A stretch of 64,000 nt of DNA from Achromobacter piechaudii NBRC 102461 (GTDB lineage Bacteria > Pseudomonadota > Gammaproteobacteria > Burkholderiales > Burkholderiaceae_B), in assembly GCF_001571245.1 (NCBI RefSeq), contig NZ_BCTK01000008.1, forward strand, positions 124,001 through 188,000. The letters are read 5' to 3'. Of the stretch, positions 51,917 through 60,353 are shown piece after piece (position 1 is the first letter of the stretch; each line of letters opens with the position of its first letter). A model generated the notes under the pieces. The model was not told where the DNA came from. It was given only the letters and a program-made list of their open reading frames with translations, and did not search any database. Position numbers and translations under genes: made by a program.

Positions 51917-52915
51917 ATGCACGCTTTCTATTCTTCGATTCCTGTCCGCGCCGAAGGTTGCGCGCCATGCGCGCCGCTGGACGACTTTCTGGTGTTCAGC
52001 GCATCCGGCGCGGATGCTCTCACCTTTCTGCACGGCCAACTGACACAAGACGTCACCGGCCTGCCCGCCGACGCCGCCCGCCTGGCCGGCTATTGCACGG
52101 CCAAAGGCCGCCTGCTGGCGACCCTGGTCATGTGGCGCGCCGCCCCTGGCGCTGACGACGCCCCCCAACTGTATGGACTGGTCCGCCGGGACCTTTCCGA
52201 AGCGCTGCTCAAGCGCCTGTCCATGTTCGTGTTGCGCGCCAAGGTCAAGCTTGCCGCTACCGGCCTGAACGTGGCCGGCGTGCAAGCCTCCGCTCAAGAA
52301 GCCGCTGCGCTGGAAGCCGTCACCGGCGCCCTGCCACGCACGCCCTGGCAGCGCGTGGACCTGCCGTCTGGCACCTGGATCGCCGCGCCGTCGGCCGATG
52401 CCCGGCTGCGCTGGTGGTGGGTCGCGTCCGACGAGCAACTGCAACAGTCTTCCGCGTTGGCCGGCGTGCTCAGTCTTGCGCCCGCCGCCCATTGGCAGGT
52501 CGCCGATCTGGCGGCCGGGATCCCCTGGATCGCCACGGCCACCCAGGACGTTTTCATCCCGCAGACGGTCAACCTGGAACTGGTCGAGGGCGTGAGCTTC
52601 ACCAAGGGCTGTTATCCGGGCCAGGAAGTGGTGGCGCGCAGCCACTACCGGGGCACGGTCAAGCGCCGCATGGCGTACGGCACGGTCGAGCAGCCCGGCG
52701 AACAAGGCGCGGCGCTGGCCGGCGTGGACGTGTTCGACGCCACGCAGCCGAGCGAACCGATCGGCCGTGTCGTGGATGCCGCCAGCGAGGCGGGCGTCGC
52801 CTCGGTGCTGTTTGAAACCACGCTCGCCGCCTTGCCCGAAGGCGATCTGCGATTGGGCGCGGTGGACGGCCCGCGCATCGCCGTCGCGCCGCTGCCCTAC
52901 TCCATCACACCTTAA
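51917..52915 (+). CDS. ygfZ: Folate-binding iron-sulfur cluster maintenance protein YgfZ
   Basis: 332 residues of the GcvT-like fold. The diagnostic K-G-C-Y-x-G-Q-E segment is present as K-G-C-Y-P-G-Q-E-V-V (about 234-243). YgfZ/IBA57 uses tetrahydrofolate to help assemble or repair [4Fe-4S] clusters, for example in MiaB. It is divergent from mltG, a common betaproteobacterial order. No clear ribosome site precedes the ATG. It converges on the VIT-family gene with an 18-bp gap. Confidence 0.88.
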   Translation: MHAFYSSIPVRAEGCAPCAPLDDFLVFSASGADALTFLHGQLTQDVTGLPADAARLAGYCTAKGRLLATLVMWRAAPGADDAPQLYGLVRRDLSEALLKRLSMFVLRAKVKLAATGLNVAGVQASAQEAAALEAVTGALPRTPWQRVDLPSGTWIAAPSADARLRWWWVASDEQLQQSSALAGVLSLAPAAHWQVADLAAGIPWIATATQDVFIPQTVNLELVEGVSFTKGCYPGQEVVARSHYRGTVKRRMAYGTVEQPGEQGAALAGVDVFDATQPSEPIGRVVDAASEAGVASVLFETTLAALPEGDLRLGAVDGPRIAVAPLPYSITP

Positions 52916-52933
52916 GCACCCTGCGGCGTGGCG

Positions 52934-53623
52934 TCAGACCGCCACGCCGAACAGCGCGCCCACGCCGGCCGTCGCCGCCATGGCCAACGCGCCCAACACC
53001 GTCACGCGCAGCGCGGCGGGCCCCTTCGGCGCTCCGCCCGCATGCGCGGCCAGCGCACCCAGTGCGGCCAGGCAAACCACCGACGCGCCAATCACCCATC
53101 CAATCAACTGCGGTCCGGGCACGGCCACGGCCACAGCCAGGGGCAGCGCCGCGCCGCCCGCAAACGACGCGGCGGACGCCACGGCGGCCTGCACCGGCCG
53201 CGCGCGGTTGTGGACGGAAATACCCAGTTCGTCACGCGCGTGCGCATCCAGCGCGTCATGGCGAGTCAGCTGTTGCGCCACCTGCGTGGCAAGCTGCCGC
53301 GTCAAGCCCCGGTCCACGTAGATATCGATCAGTTCGGCAAGCTCTTCTTCCGAGTTGCCCTTGAGCGACCGCTGCTCCATCCGCAGGTCCGCCGCTTCGG
53401 TGTCGGCCTGCGAGCGCACGGACACATACTCACCGGCCGCCATCGACAAGGCCCCGGCCACCAGCCCGGCCAGGCCCGAGGTCAGGATGGCCCCATGCGT
53501 GGCCTGTGCGGCGGCCACACCGGTGATCAGGCTGGCCGTGGAAACGATGCCATCGTTGGCGCCCAACACGGCGGCGCGCAGCCAGTTGCTACGAAAAATT
53601 CGATGATGTTCTTTTGCAGGCAT
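52934..53623 (-). CDS. VIT1/CCC1-family divalent-metal transporter
   Basis: 229 residues with about five membrane helices. The family start R-A-A-V-L-G-A-N-D-G-I-V-S-T-A-S-L-I-T-G-V and the G-A-L-S-M-A-A-G-E-Y-V-S-V motif carry the metal-path residues. A charged cytoplasmic segment (about 85-140) replaces the ferritin-like domain of longer relatives. Iron or manganese export is the likely role. The ATG at 53623 is preferred to a TTG at 53641. Confidence 0.87.
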   Translation of the reverse strand: MPAKEHHRIFRSNWLRAAVLGANDGIVSTASLITGVAAAQATHGAILTSGLAGLVAGALSMAAGEYVSVRSQADTEAADLRMEQRSLKGNSEEELAELIDIYVDRGLTRQLATQVAQQLTRHDALDAHARDELGISVHNRARPVQAAVASAASFAGGAALPLAVAVAVPGPQLIGWVIGASVVCLAALGALAAHAGGAPKGPAALRVTVLGALAMAATAGVGALFGVAV

Positions 53624-53702
53624 TGCCCGATACCCATGCAACGCGTGATAAACGCGCCACGCGCCCGACCTTTCAAGAGGCCGGCCACGCAGCGCGCCGG
53701 AT

Positions 53703-54140
53703 TCATCGCGGCGTCACGCGCACCGCGGTGAGCAAGCCTATCACGCAAAGTGTGGCTTGCTCACCTTCATAAGCATGCACTTCCACCTGGCAGATCGACA
53801 GGCGCTTGCCCGGCTTGACGACGCGGCCGCTGGCCACGTAGCGATCTCCCTTGGCCGGGGCCAGGAAGTTCATCTTGAATTCCGAGGTCAGCACGTCTTC
53901 GCCCGGGCCAAAAAGCGTGTAGGCGGCGTAACCGCCCGCGCTGTCGGCGATCGTGGTGGAAATGCCGGCATGCAGAAAGCCGTTCTGCTGGCAGAGGTCG
54001 GCCCGATAAGGCAGCCCGATGTCCACCCTGCCCGGCTCCACCACATCGAGCCGGGCGCCCAGCAGCCGCATGACGGTCTGCTGGTCAAAGCTGGCCTTGA
54101 CCCGGCCAGCGGGGTCGGCCAACGCCTGTTGCGCGGCCAT
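53703..54140 (-). CDS. PaaI-family thioesterase
   Basis: 145 residues of the PaaI/4HBT hot-dog group with Q-N-G-F-L-H-A-G-I-S-T-T-I-A-D-S-A-G-G-Y-A, in which the G-x-x-H-x-G pattern and acidic residue form the active site. It hydrolyses medium or aromatic acyl-CoAs. It begins one base after the mmsB stop, so it belongs to the valine operon and may rescue CoA from reactive intermediates such as methacrylyl-CoA; that role is inferred. Confidence 0.83.
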   Translation of the reverse strand: MAAQQALADPAGRVKASFDQQTVMRLLGARLDVVEPGRVDIGLPYRADLCQQNGFLHAGISTTIADSAGGYAAYTLFGPGEDVLTSEFKMNFLAPAKGDRYVASGRVVKPGKRLSICQVEVHAYEGEQATLCVIGLLTAVRVTPR

Positions 54141-54141
54141 G

Positions 54142-55032
54142 TCAGTCTTGCTCGCGCTTGACCAGGTTCACGATGCTGGAGAAATCCAGCTTGCCGGAGC
54201 CACCCGCGCTATGCAGCGAATACAGGTTGCGCGCAAGCTCACCCAGCGGGATGGAGGCCCGGGCGGACAGCGCGGCCTCGGCGGCCAGGCCCAGGTCCTT
54301 GAGCATCAGGTCCACGCCAAAACCACCGGCATAGCCCTTGGACGCGGGCGCGTGGTCCATCACGCCCGGCCACGGGTTGTAGAGTTCGGTCGCCCAGTTG
54401 CGGCCCGAGCTCTTGGCGATGATGTCCGACAGCACCTTCGGGTCCAGGCCGTTGGCCACGCCCAGCGCCAGCGCTTCGGACGTGCCGGCCATCAGGATGC
54501 CCAACAGCATGTTGTTGCAGATCTTGGCCACCTGGCCGGCGCCCGCCGGGCCGGCGTGAAAGATGTTCTTGCCCATTTTTTCCAGCACGGGCCGGGCGCG
54601 TTCCAGCGCGGCGGCCTGGCCGCCCACGATGAACGTCAGCGTGCCCGCCGCCGCGCCGCCCGTGCCGCCCGAGACCGGCGCATCGATCATGGCGATGCCA
54701 CGCACCTCGGCCGCCTGCGCCACCTTGCGCGCGGAATCCGGCGCGATGGTGCTGCATTCGATGACCAGCGCGCTGGACGAGATATGGCCCAGCAGGTCCT
54801 GGTCCAGGTACAGCCCTTCAACGTGCTTGCTGGCCGGCAGCATGGACACGACCACGTCCGCGCCCTTGACCGCCTCTGCCGCCGACGCCGCGGCGCGCGC
54901 GCCCGCATCGGTCAACAGCTTGACCGCCGCCGGAACCAGATCGAAAACCGTAAGGCTGTGGCCGGCCTTGACCAGATTCAATGCCATGGGCGCGCCCATG
55001 TTGCCCAAACCGATAAACGCGATACTGCTCAT
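54142..55032 (-). CDS. mmsB: 3-Hydroxyisobutyrate dehydrogenase
   Basis: 296 residues. NAD-binding G-L-G-N-M-G-A-P-M (8-16), substrate segment D-A-P-V-S-G-G-T-G-G-A and the catalytic Lys in G-Q-V-A-K-I-C-N-N are all typical. It oxidises 3-hydroxyisobutyrate to methylmalonate semialdehyde in valine breakdown. The expected next enzyme gene (mmsA) is not in the operon. Preceded by a hairpin in a 114-bp gap after the hydrolase gene. Confidence 0.92.
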   Translation of the reverse strand: MSSIAFIGLGNMGAPMALNLVKAGHSLTVFDLVPAAVKLLTDAGARAAASAAEAVKGADVVVSMLPASKHVEGLYLDQDLLGHISSSALVIECSTIAPDSARKVAQAAEVRGIAMIDAPVSGGTGGAAAGTLTFIVGGQAAALERARPVLEKMGKNIFHAGPAGAGQVAKICNNMLLGILMAGTSEALALGVANGLDPKVLSDIIAKSSGRNWATELYNPWPGVMDHAPASKGYAGGFGVDLMLKDLGLAAEAALSARASIPLGELARNLYSLHSAGGSGKLDFSSIVNLVKREQD

Positions 55033-55115
55033 GATGTCTTGTCTCCTGGTGCTATTGCTTTAGGTATGGATTCATCGTGACCTGCATGACGGATCTGGCT
55101 TGCCGTTGAAACAGC

Positions 55116-55139
55116 GCCGGCTCGCACGAGCGAGCCGGC
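55116..55139. other. Hairpin between the hydrolase gene and mmsB
   Basis: GCCGGCTCG (55116-55124) pairs with CGAGCCGGC (55131-55139), loop of six. It lies 8 bp after the hydrolase stop inside the operon and has no T-run. A partial terminator or mRNA-processing barrier is possible. Confidence 0.5.
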
Positions 55140-55146
55140 CGAGGCG

Positions 55147-56322
55147 TCAGCGCCCTTCCTGCCCCAGGTCGGCCAACGGATGCGGCTCGCCCTCGGGCCA
55201 GGGTTCCTCGAAAAACTTCTGGACCCAGGTGTCGCTTGCGACATCGATCACCGCGGGGTTCCAGCGCGGCTTCTTGTCCTTGTCGATCAACAAGGCGCGG
55301 ATGCCCTCGGCGAAGTCGCCGTGGGCCGTACACGCCAGCGCCGCGATGTATTCCGCGCGGAACACGTCGTCCAATGAACGCAGGCGCGTGCGCTGCTGCA
55401 AGGCGAAGGCCAGCCGGACCGACCCGGGCGAGCCCGCCAACATGGTGGTTGCCGCGCGCGCCAGCCACGGGTCGGCGTGGTCTTTCAGCAGCGCCAGCTC
55501 TTCGTAGATCTCGTCCAGGCGATTGCCGTTGCACAGGTTGTTGATCAGGAAGGAATGCTGGCGCAGATGGCCGGGTTCGAGCGGCGTTTGCGGCTCCAGT
55601 GCAGTCAGCGCGCGGCGCAGCAGGCCGTCATTGATCGAGCGCGGCGCCATGGCCTCTTCCGAGGCACCGGCCGGTTTGCCTGCCCAGGGCTGCTCTTCCA
55701 GCGACGCCAGCAGGCGTGGCCAATCTTCGTGATTCAGTCGGAAGTCGGCCAAGCCCGCGAAGAACGCGTCGGCCGTATTCATCTGCGCGCCGGTCAGCGC
55801 CAGGAACAGGCCGATGCGGCCCGGCATGCGGTTCAGCAGCCAGCTGCCGCCCACGTCCGGAAACAGGCCGATCGACACTTCCGGCATCGCCAGCCTCGAA
55901 CTTTCGCTGACCACGCGATGGCTCGCGCCCATCATCAGGCCGATGCCGCCGCCCATGACGATGCCGTGGCCCCAGCACAAAACGGGCTTCGGATAGGTGT
56001 GGATGCGGTAGTCCAGCCGGTATTCGTGCTCGAAGAAGCGGCGCGCGTACGCGTTGCTCCAGCCGCTCTTGCCCGTGTTCTCGCGCATGCTGCGGTACAG
56101 GCCGTGCAGGTCGCCGCCTGCACAGAACGCTTTTTCGCCCGCGCCTTGCAAGACCACCAGGGCCACGCCCGGATCGCGCGCCCACTCGTCAAGGCGAGCC
56201 GCCAGCAGGTCCACCATTTCCAGCGACAAGCCGTTCAAGGTCTGCGGCGCATTCAGCGTCGCAATCCCGAACCGCATTCCATTGGCCGCGCTTCTTTCTT
56301 CGAACAACACCGGTGCATTCAT
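55147..56322 (-). CDS. 3-Hydroxyisobutyryl-CoA hydrolase
   Basis: 391 residues, the length of HIBCH rather than plain enoyl-CoA hydratases (about 260). The crotonase core has F-C-A-G-G-D-L-H-G-L-Y, C-W-G-H-G-I-V-M-G-G-G-I-G-L and M-P-E-V-S-I-G-L-F-P-D-V-G-G-S, with both catalytic acids present. It frees 3-hydroxyisobutyrate from its CoA ester. The ATG at 56322 overlaps the acyl-CoA dehydrogenase stop (ATGA). Confidence 0.88.
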   Translation of the reverse strand: MNAPVLFEERSAANGMRFGIATLNAPQTLNGLSLEMVDLLAARLDEWARDPGVALVVLQGAGEKAFCAGGDLHGLYRSMRENTGKSGWSNAYARRFFEHEYRLDYRIHTYPKPVLCWGHGIVMGGGIGLMMGASHRVVSESSRLAMPEVSIGLFPDVGGSWLLNRMPGRIGLFLALTGAQMNTADAFFAGLADFRLNHEDWPRLLASLEEQPWAGKPAGASEEAMAPRSINDGLLRRALTALEPQTPLEPGHLRQHSFLINNLCNGNRLDEIYEELALLKDHADPWLARAATTMLAGSPGSVRLAFALQQRTRLRSLDDVFRAEYIAALACTAHGDFAEGIRALLIDKDKKPRWNPAVIDVASDTWVQKFFEEPWPEGEPHPLADLGQEGR

Positions 56323-57473
56323 CTTATGTCGGCTCCTTTTTCCAACAATTGGCGGGCAATGATCACGCGCATGATCTCGTTGGTGCCCTCCAGAATCTGA
56401 TGAACGCGAGTATCGCGCACCAGACGCTCCAAGGGATAGTCCTTCAAGTATCCGTAACCGCCGTGAATCTGTTGCGCGTCCAGGCAGATCTGGAACCCCA
56501 TATCGGTGGCGAAGCGCTTGGCCATGGCGCAATAGGTGGCCGCGTCCGGCGCGCCGGCGTCCAGCTTGCAGGCAGCCAGGCGCACCATCTGGCGCGAAGC
56601 CACCAGATGGGTGGCCATGTCGGCCAGCTTGAATTGCAATGCCTGGAATTCCGCCAGCCGGCGGTTGAACTGCCGACGCTCGTCCATGTAACGGCGGGCG
56701 GCGTCCAGCGCACCTTGCGCCGCACCGACCGAGCACGTGCCGATATTGATGCGGCCGCCGTCCAGCCCCTTCATGGCGATCTTGAACCCTTCGCCCTCGA
56801 CGCCAAGCAGGTTGACGGCGGGCACCCGCACGTTTTCGAACGTGATCGGGCGCGTGGACTGGCTGTTCCAGCCCATTTTTTCTTCCTTGCGGCCATAGCT
56901 GATGCCCGGGCTGTCGGCGGGCACGGCGAACGCGCTGATGCCGCCCGCCCCCTCGCCGCCCGTGCGCGCCATGACCACCAGCAGGTCCGTATCGCCCGCG
57001 CCCGAAATGAAGGCTTTGGCGCCATTGAGCACGTAGTCGTCGCCCTGGCGCTGCGCCCGCGTCGTGAGCGAGGCGGCGTCAGAACCCGCGCCCGGTTCGG
57101 TCAGGCAGTACGACGCCAATTTCTGGCCGCTGGCCAGCAGCGGCCCCCACGCCTCGCGCAGGGCGGGCTGGCCCCATTGGCCGACCATCCAGGTGGCCAT
57201 ATTGTGAATAGTGAGGAAAGCGGTGGTCGAGGGATCGACCGCCGCCATTTCCTCGAACACCAGCGTGGCGTCCAGGCGCGGCAGGCCCAGGCCGCCGATC
57301 TCTTCGCTGGCGTAGATCGCGCAGAAACCCATTTCGCCGGCGCGGGCGAACGCTACGCGCGGAAAGATGCCTTCGGCGTCCCAGCGCGCGGCGTGAGGGG
57401 CCAGTTCGCCCTCGGCGTAGTCGCGGGCGGCCTGCGCAAACGCGCGCTGCTCGTCGGTCAGTTCCAAGTCCAC
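56319..57473 (-). CDS. Acyl-CoA dehydrogenase, probably isobutyryl-CoA dehydrogenase
   Basis: 384 residues with the full ACAD fold: Y-C-L-T-E-P-G-A-G-S-D-A FAD/substrate loop, the Q-I-H-G-G-Y-G-Y motif and the catalytic Glu in H-Q-I-L-E-G-T-N-E-I-M-R. Placement before HIBCH and HIBADH points to isobutyryl-CoA oxidation to methacrylyl-CoA. It starts with GTG at 57473, well supported by AGGAGA. Upstream is an ACGT-rich repeat that may be an operator. Confidence 0.88.
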   Translation of the reverse strand: MDLELTDEQRAFAQAARDYAEGELAPHAARWDAEGIFPRVAFARAGEMGFCAIYASEEIGGLGLPRLDATLVFEEMAAVDPSTTAFLTIHNMATWMVGQWGQPALREAWGPLLASGQKLASYCLTEPGAGSDAASLTTRAQRQGDDYVLNGAKAFISGAGDTDLLVVMARTGGEGAGGISAFAVPADSPGISYGRKEEKMGWNSQSTRPITFENVRVPAVNLLGVEGEGFKIAMKGLDGGRINIGTCSVGAAQGALDAARRYMDERRQFNRRLAEFQALQFKLADMATHLVASRQMVRLAACKLDAGAPDAATYCAMAKRFATDMGFQICLDAQQIHGGYGYLKDYPLERLVRDTRVHQILEGTNEIMRVIIARQLLEKGADIR

Positions 57474-57567
57474 AGCCTGTCTCCTGATGTAGTCGGTGTT
57501 GTCTGTTGGCGTTGCGGGTCGTCTCGTGAACGCCCGCCCGTCGCGGTTGGCATGACGGATTCTGGCA

Positions 57568-57588
57568 TGACGTTAACGTAAACGTAAA
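57568..57588. promoter_or_regulatory. ACGT-repeat, possible LiuR-type operator of the valine operon
   Basis: The segment contains the palindrome ACGTTAACGT (57570-57579) followed in phase by a third AACGT unit (57581-57585), about 95 bp before the acyl-CoA dehydrogenase start. From memory, MerR-type LiuR regulators of branched-chain amino-acid breakdown bind ACGTNAACGT-like palindromes. No liuR gene is in the window. Confidence 0.45.
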
Positions 57589-57682
57589 TATGAAACCGCG
57601 TTTATGTTACGCCGGATGCCGGTCGGGATTTTGTCTTGTTGGTGACAATGTCCGGCGCCGCCGCCGTGGCCAGAAGGACTGC

Positions 57683-58030
57683 TTAGAGCAAGCCGGCCGG
57701 ACGCACGCGGCCGTTCCTGGCCGTCTTCGCGCGACGATGCTCGGCGCGCCGACGGCGCGATTCCTTGGGATCGAAGCTCAGGCCACGGTAGATTTCAACG
57801 CGGTCCCCCTCGGCCAGCCGGGATTGCGGCTCGGCGGCGCGTCCAAACACGCCCACCCCGCGCTCCCAAGGCTGCACCACCGGGAAAGCCTGCGCGAAAC
57901 CGCTGGCCGCCAGCGCATCGGCCACCGTCGCGCCAGCGGGCAGGCGCAGTTCGCGCAGCCACACGTGGCCGGGCAAGGCATAACAGACGCTGACGCTCAA
58001 CTGCGCCGCGCCGGACGGCTCATTCGCCAT
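57683..58030 (-). CDS. rnfH: RnfH-family protein
   Basis: 115 residues of the UPF0125/RnfH beta-grasp (ubiquitin-like) family: S-V-C-Y-A-L-P, L-x-x-G-A-T-V-x-D-A-L and G-D-R-V-E-I-Y-R-G-L-S-F-D-P-K-E-S-R-R-R-R-A. Function is not established. In many bacteria it follows ratA, as here. Its start at 58030 overlaps ratA by 11 bases, so the two are coupled. Confidence 0.88.
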   Translation of the reverse strand: MANEPSGAAQLSVSVCYALPGHVWLRELRLPAGATVADALAASGFAQAFPVVQPWERGVGVFGRAAEPQSRLAEGDRVEIYRGLSFDPKESRRRRAEHRRAKTARNGRVRPAGLL

Positions 58031-58454
58031 ATTTGGCCTGCGCGCGCTTGGTGAAGGAATCGATGAAGCTGGTGGCGATGCGATTGAAGACGGGCCCCAC
58101 CACCATTTCCAGCGCGCGATTCGAAAACGCGTATTCCATGGTGAACAGGACCTTGCAGGCATCTTCGGCCAGCGGTTGAAATTCCCAGTGCCCGACCAGG
58201 CTGGAGAACGGGCCATCCACCAATTCCAGGTCGATCCGGTCGGGATAGACGTGGGTGTTGCGCGTGGTGAAGCGCTGCTTCATGCCCGCGAAACTGATCA
58301 GGATGGAGGCCTGCATGCCGTGTTCGTCGCGGCTTTGCACCTCGGCTCCGCCGCACCACGGCATGAACTCGGGGTACTTCTCCACGTCGGCAACCAGGTC
58401 GAACATCTGGGCGGCGCTGTAAGGCACCAGGACGGATCGTTGTACTTTGTGCAT
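58020..58454 (-). CDS. ratA: RatA/COQ10-type START-domain protein
   Basis: 144 residues of the polyketide-cyclase/START fold: V-P-Y-S-A-A-Q-M-F-D-L-V-A-D-V-E-K-Y-P-E-F, the C-terminal F-V/N-R-I-A-x-S-F-I-D-S-F-x-x-R-A. E. coli RatA was described as blocking 70S assembly, while its homologue Coq10 binds ubiquinone; the role here could be either. Divergent from smpB, a conserved neighbourhood (smpB-ratA-rnfH). Confidence 0.9.
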   Translation of the reverse strand: MHKVQRSVLVPYSAAQMFDLVADVEKYPEFMPWCGGAEVQSRDEHGMQASILISFAGMKQRFTTRNTHVYPDRIDLELVDGPFSSLVGHWEFQPLAEDACKVLFTMEYAFSNRALEMVVGPVFNRIATSFIDSFTKRAQAKYGE

Positions 58455-58618
58455 CGACTATCGCAAATGGCTAGAATGGCAAGATTTTACCGGCACCGCG
58501 CATCATGGGCCTAATGGGCCGATCAACACCATGATCGAGCGCCCGCAACGGCCTTCGGGACTGATAGCCCAATCTGTAGCCTGAATGAAGCCCGAACACC
58601 CCCGCCCTGCTGCCCAGG

Positions 58619-58671
58619 CAAAAAAGACATAATGGGCGAAAAGACGTAATGAGCAAAAAGGCGTTATGAGC
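58619..58671 (+). promoter_or_regulatory. Three 17-bp repeats with two chained mini-ORFs running into smpB
   Basis: Degenerate copies of AAAAGACGTAATGAGC recur with a 17-bp period; each holds an ATG (58632, 58649, 58666). The first opens MGEKT and stops at 58647-58649; its TAA overlaps the second ATG. The second opens MSKKAL and stops with TGA at 58667-58669, overlapping the smpB ATG at 58666. Each ATG follows an A/G-rich tract, the best (AAAAAGG) before smpB. The geometry suits translational re-initiation. Confidence 0.5.
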
Positions 58672-59139
58672 ATTATCGACAACCGCAAGGCCTCGCACGA
58701 CTATTTCATCGAAGACCGCTATGAAGCCGGCCTTGTCCTGCAAGGCTGGGAAGTCAAGGCGATCCGCGATGGCCGCGTGCAGTTAAAGGAAAGCTACGTC
58801 ATCGTACGCGATGGTGAACTTTACCTGCTGGGCATGCACGTCAGCCCGCTGCCCACGGCGTCCACCCACATACATCCCGACGCCATGCGCACGCGCAAGC
58901 TGCTGCTCAAGGCCGAAGAAATCAGCAAGCTCATCGGCAAGGTCGAGCAGCGCGGCTACACGCTGGTGCCGCTGAACCTGCACTACAAGAACGGGCGCAT
59001 CAAGCTGGACTTCGCGCTGGGCCGCGGCAAAAAGCTTTTCGACAAGCGCGACACGGCGCGCGAAAAGGACTGGCAGCGCGAGAAGGAACGCATCATGAAG
59101 CACGACACCCGCGCGCCCCGCAAAGACAAAGACGACTGA
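58666..59139 (+). CDS. smpB: SsrA-binding protein SmpB
   Basis: 157 residues, normal size. Landmarks are N-R-K-A-x-H-D-Y-F-I-E-D, [18 protein letters not shown] and the basic C-terminal [15 protein letters not shown] tail that enters the ribosomal A site. It delivers tmRNA to stalled ribosomes. The ATG at 58666 is preceded by AAAAAGG and two mini-ORFs. It ends one base before the stop of the converging GGDEF gene. Confidence 0.95.
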   Translation: MSIIDNRKASHDYFIEDRYEAGLVLQGWEVKAIRDGRVQLKESYVIVRDGELYLLGMHVSPLPTASTHIHPDAMRTRKLLLKAEEISKLIGKVEQRGYTLVPLNLHYKNGRIKLDFALGRGKKLFDKRDTAREKDWQREKERIMKHDTRAPRKDKDD

Positions 59140-59140
59140 T

Positions 59141-60328
59141 TCACGCCGCGACCGGCACGGCCAGGCGCTCTGCCTGTTCGGCCGGTCCCACGATGCGGTT
59201 GCGCCCCGCCGCCTTCGCGGCATACAGCTTGCGATCGGCGCGCTCGAAGAACACTTGCAGGTTCTCTCCGGGCACCCATTCGGCCACCCCCGCGCTGAAC
59301 GTATAGGAAATGGTGCTGCCGCCATGCGCACAGGGCGTGCGCCGTACGGAATCGAGCAGCCGCGCCGCCACTTCCATGACCGCGTCCCCGCGCATGTCGG
59401 GAAACAACACGCCAAATTCCTCGCCGCCCACGCGGCCGACATGGTCGCCGGTGCGCAAGGTGGCCGTGGCCAGCAAGCCGAAATGGCGCAGCACGGCGTC
59501 GCCCGCCACGTGGCCATGGGTATCGTTGATGCGCTTGAAATGGTCCACATCCAGCAGCAGCAAGGTCAGCGGCCGGCGCGTGCGCAGCGCCTGCGCGCAA
59601 TAGCGCTCGGCCTGCAACCACCACGCCTTGCGCGACATCAGGCCCGTCAGGAAATCGGTGTTCGCCTCTTGCTCACGGTCGGCCAGCATGCGGTCGTGGA
59701 TGATCATGATGGTGCCCAGCGTCAGGCACGGCATGGTCAGCACGCCGAGCGTCAGAAACGTGATGTTCCACACGCTGGGCTCCAGCATGGTGTGCGGCAA
59801 GGTGATGTCCAGCATGTAGACCACCGCCCGCACCAGGCACACCGTGGCGGACAGCAGCGTCACCGCCCACACGAAGCGATAGCTGTAGCGCGAACGATGC
59901 GCCGGCATATTGCGCTGGACCGTGACGGCCACGGCCAAGAGGAAGCCCATCTGCAAGAGCGACATCGCAACAATGCGCGGCCCGATCCGCCAGTCGACGT
60001 AGGTGTAGACCAGCAGGACCACCAGCGCCACGACGCAAGCGAGCGTCATCAGGTGCTTGGGCACGCTCAGGCCCAACAACCGGCGCACCCCGGAGTAATA
60101 CGAGAACAGGGCCAGGCCGACGGCCGCGTTGGGCACCACGACCGAGATCAGCCATGGCGCTGAGGTGTTCTGTAGCGCAAACGTAAAAAACGCCAACAGC
60201 GTGAGCAAATTGGCGCATATGGTTTCGCGGATGCCGGCCATGCCGCTGCGAGCCAGGGACCCCAGCACGCAGAGCGAAAGCACTCCCGCCAGTGCTGCTA
60301 TCAAAAGCAAATTAACGGGAGCGATCAT
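59141..60328 (-). CDS. Membrane diguanylate cyclase (GGDEF)
   Basis: 395 residues. About seven hydrophobic helices fill residues 1-215, then a GGDEF domain: D-V-D-H-F-K-R-I-N-D-T-H-G-H, an R-T-G-D inhibitory (I) site five residues before the active-site G-G-E-E-F. It should make cyclic di-GMP in response to a membrane signal, with product inhibition. No EAL domain. It lies 25 bp after qmcA on the same strand and has one base between its stop and the smpB stop. Confidence 0.9.
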   Translation of the reverse strand: MIAPVNLLLIAALAGVLSLCVLGSLARSGMAGIRETICANLLTLLAFFTFALQNTSAPWLISVVVPNAAVGLALFSYYSGVRRLLGLSVPKHLMTLACVVALVVLLVYTYVDWRIGPRIVAMSLLQMGFLLAVAVTVQRNMPAHRSRYSYRFVWAVTLLSATVCLVRAVVYMLDITLPHTMLEPSVWNITFLTLGVLTMPCLTLGTIMIIHDRMLADREQEANTDFLTGLMSRKAWWLQAERYCAQALRTRRPLTLLLLDVDHFKRINDTHGHVAGDAVLRHFGLLATATLRTGDHVGRVGGEEFGVLFPDMRGDAVMEVAARLLDSVRRTPCAHGGSTISYTFSAGVAEWVPGENLQVFFERADRKLYAAKAAGRNRIVGPAEQAERLAVPVAA

Positions 60329-60353
60329 GGGCGGCGCGCCGCGAAGCGCGGAA

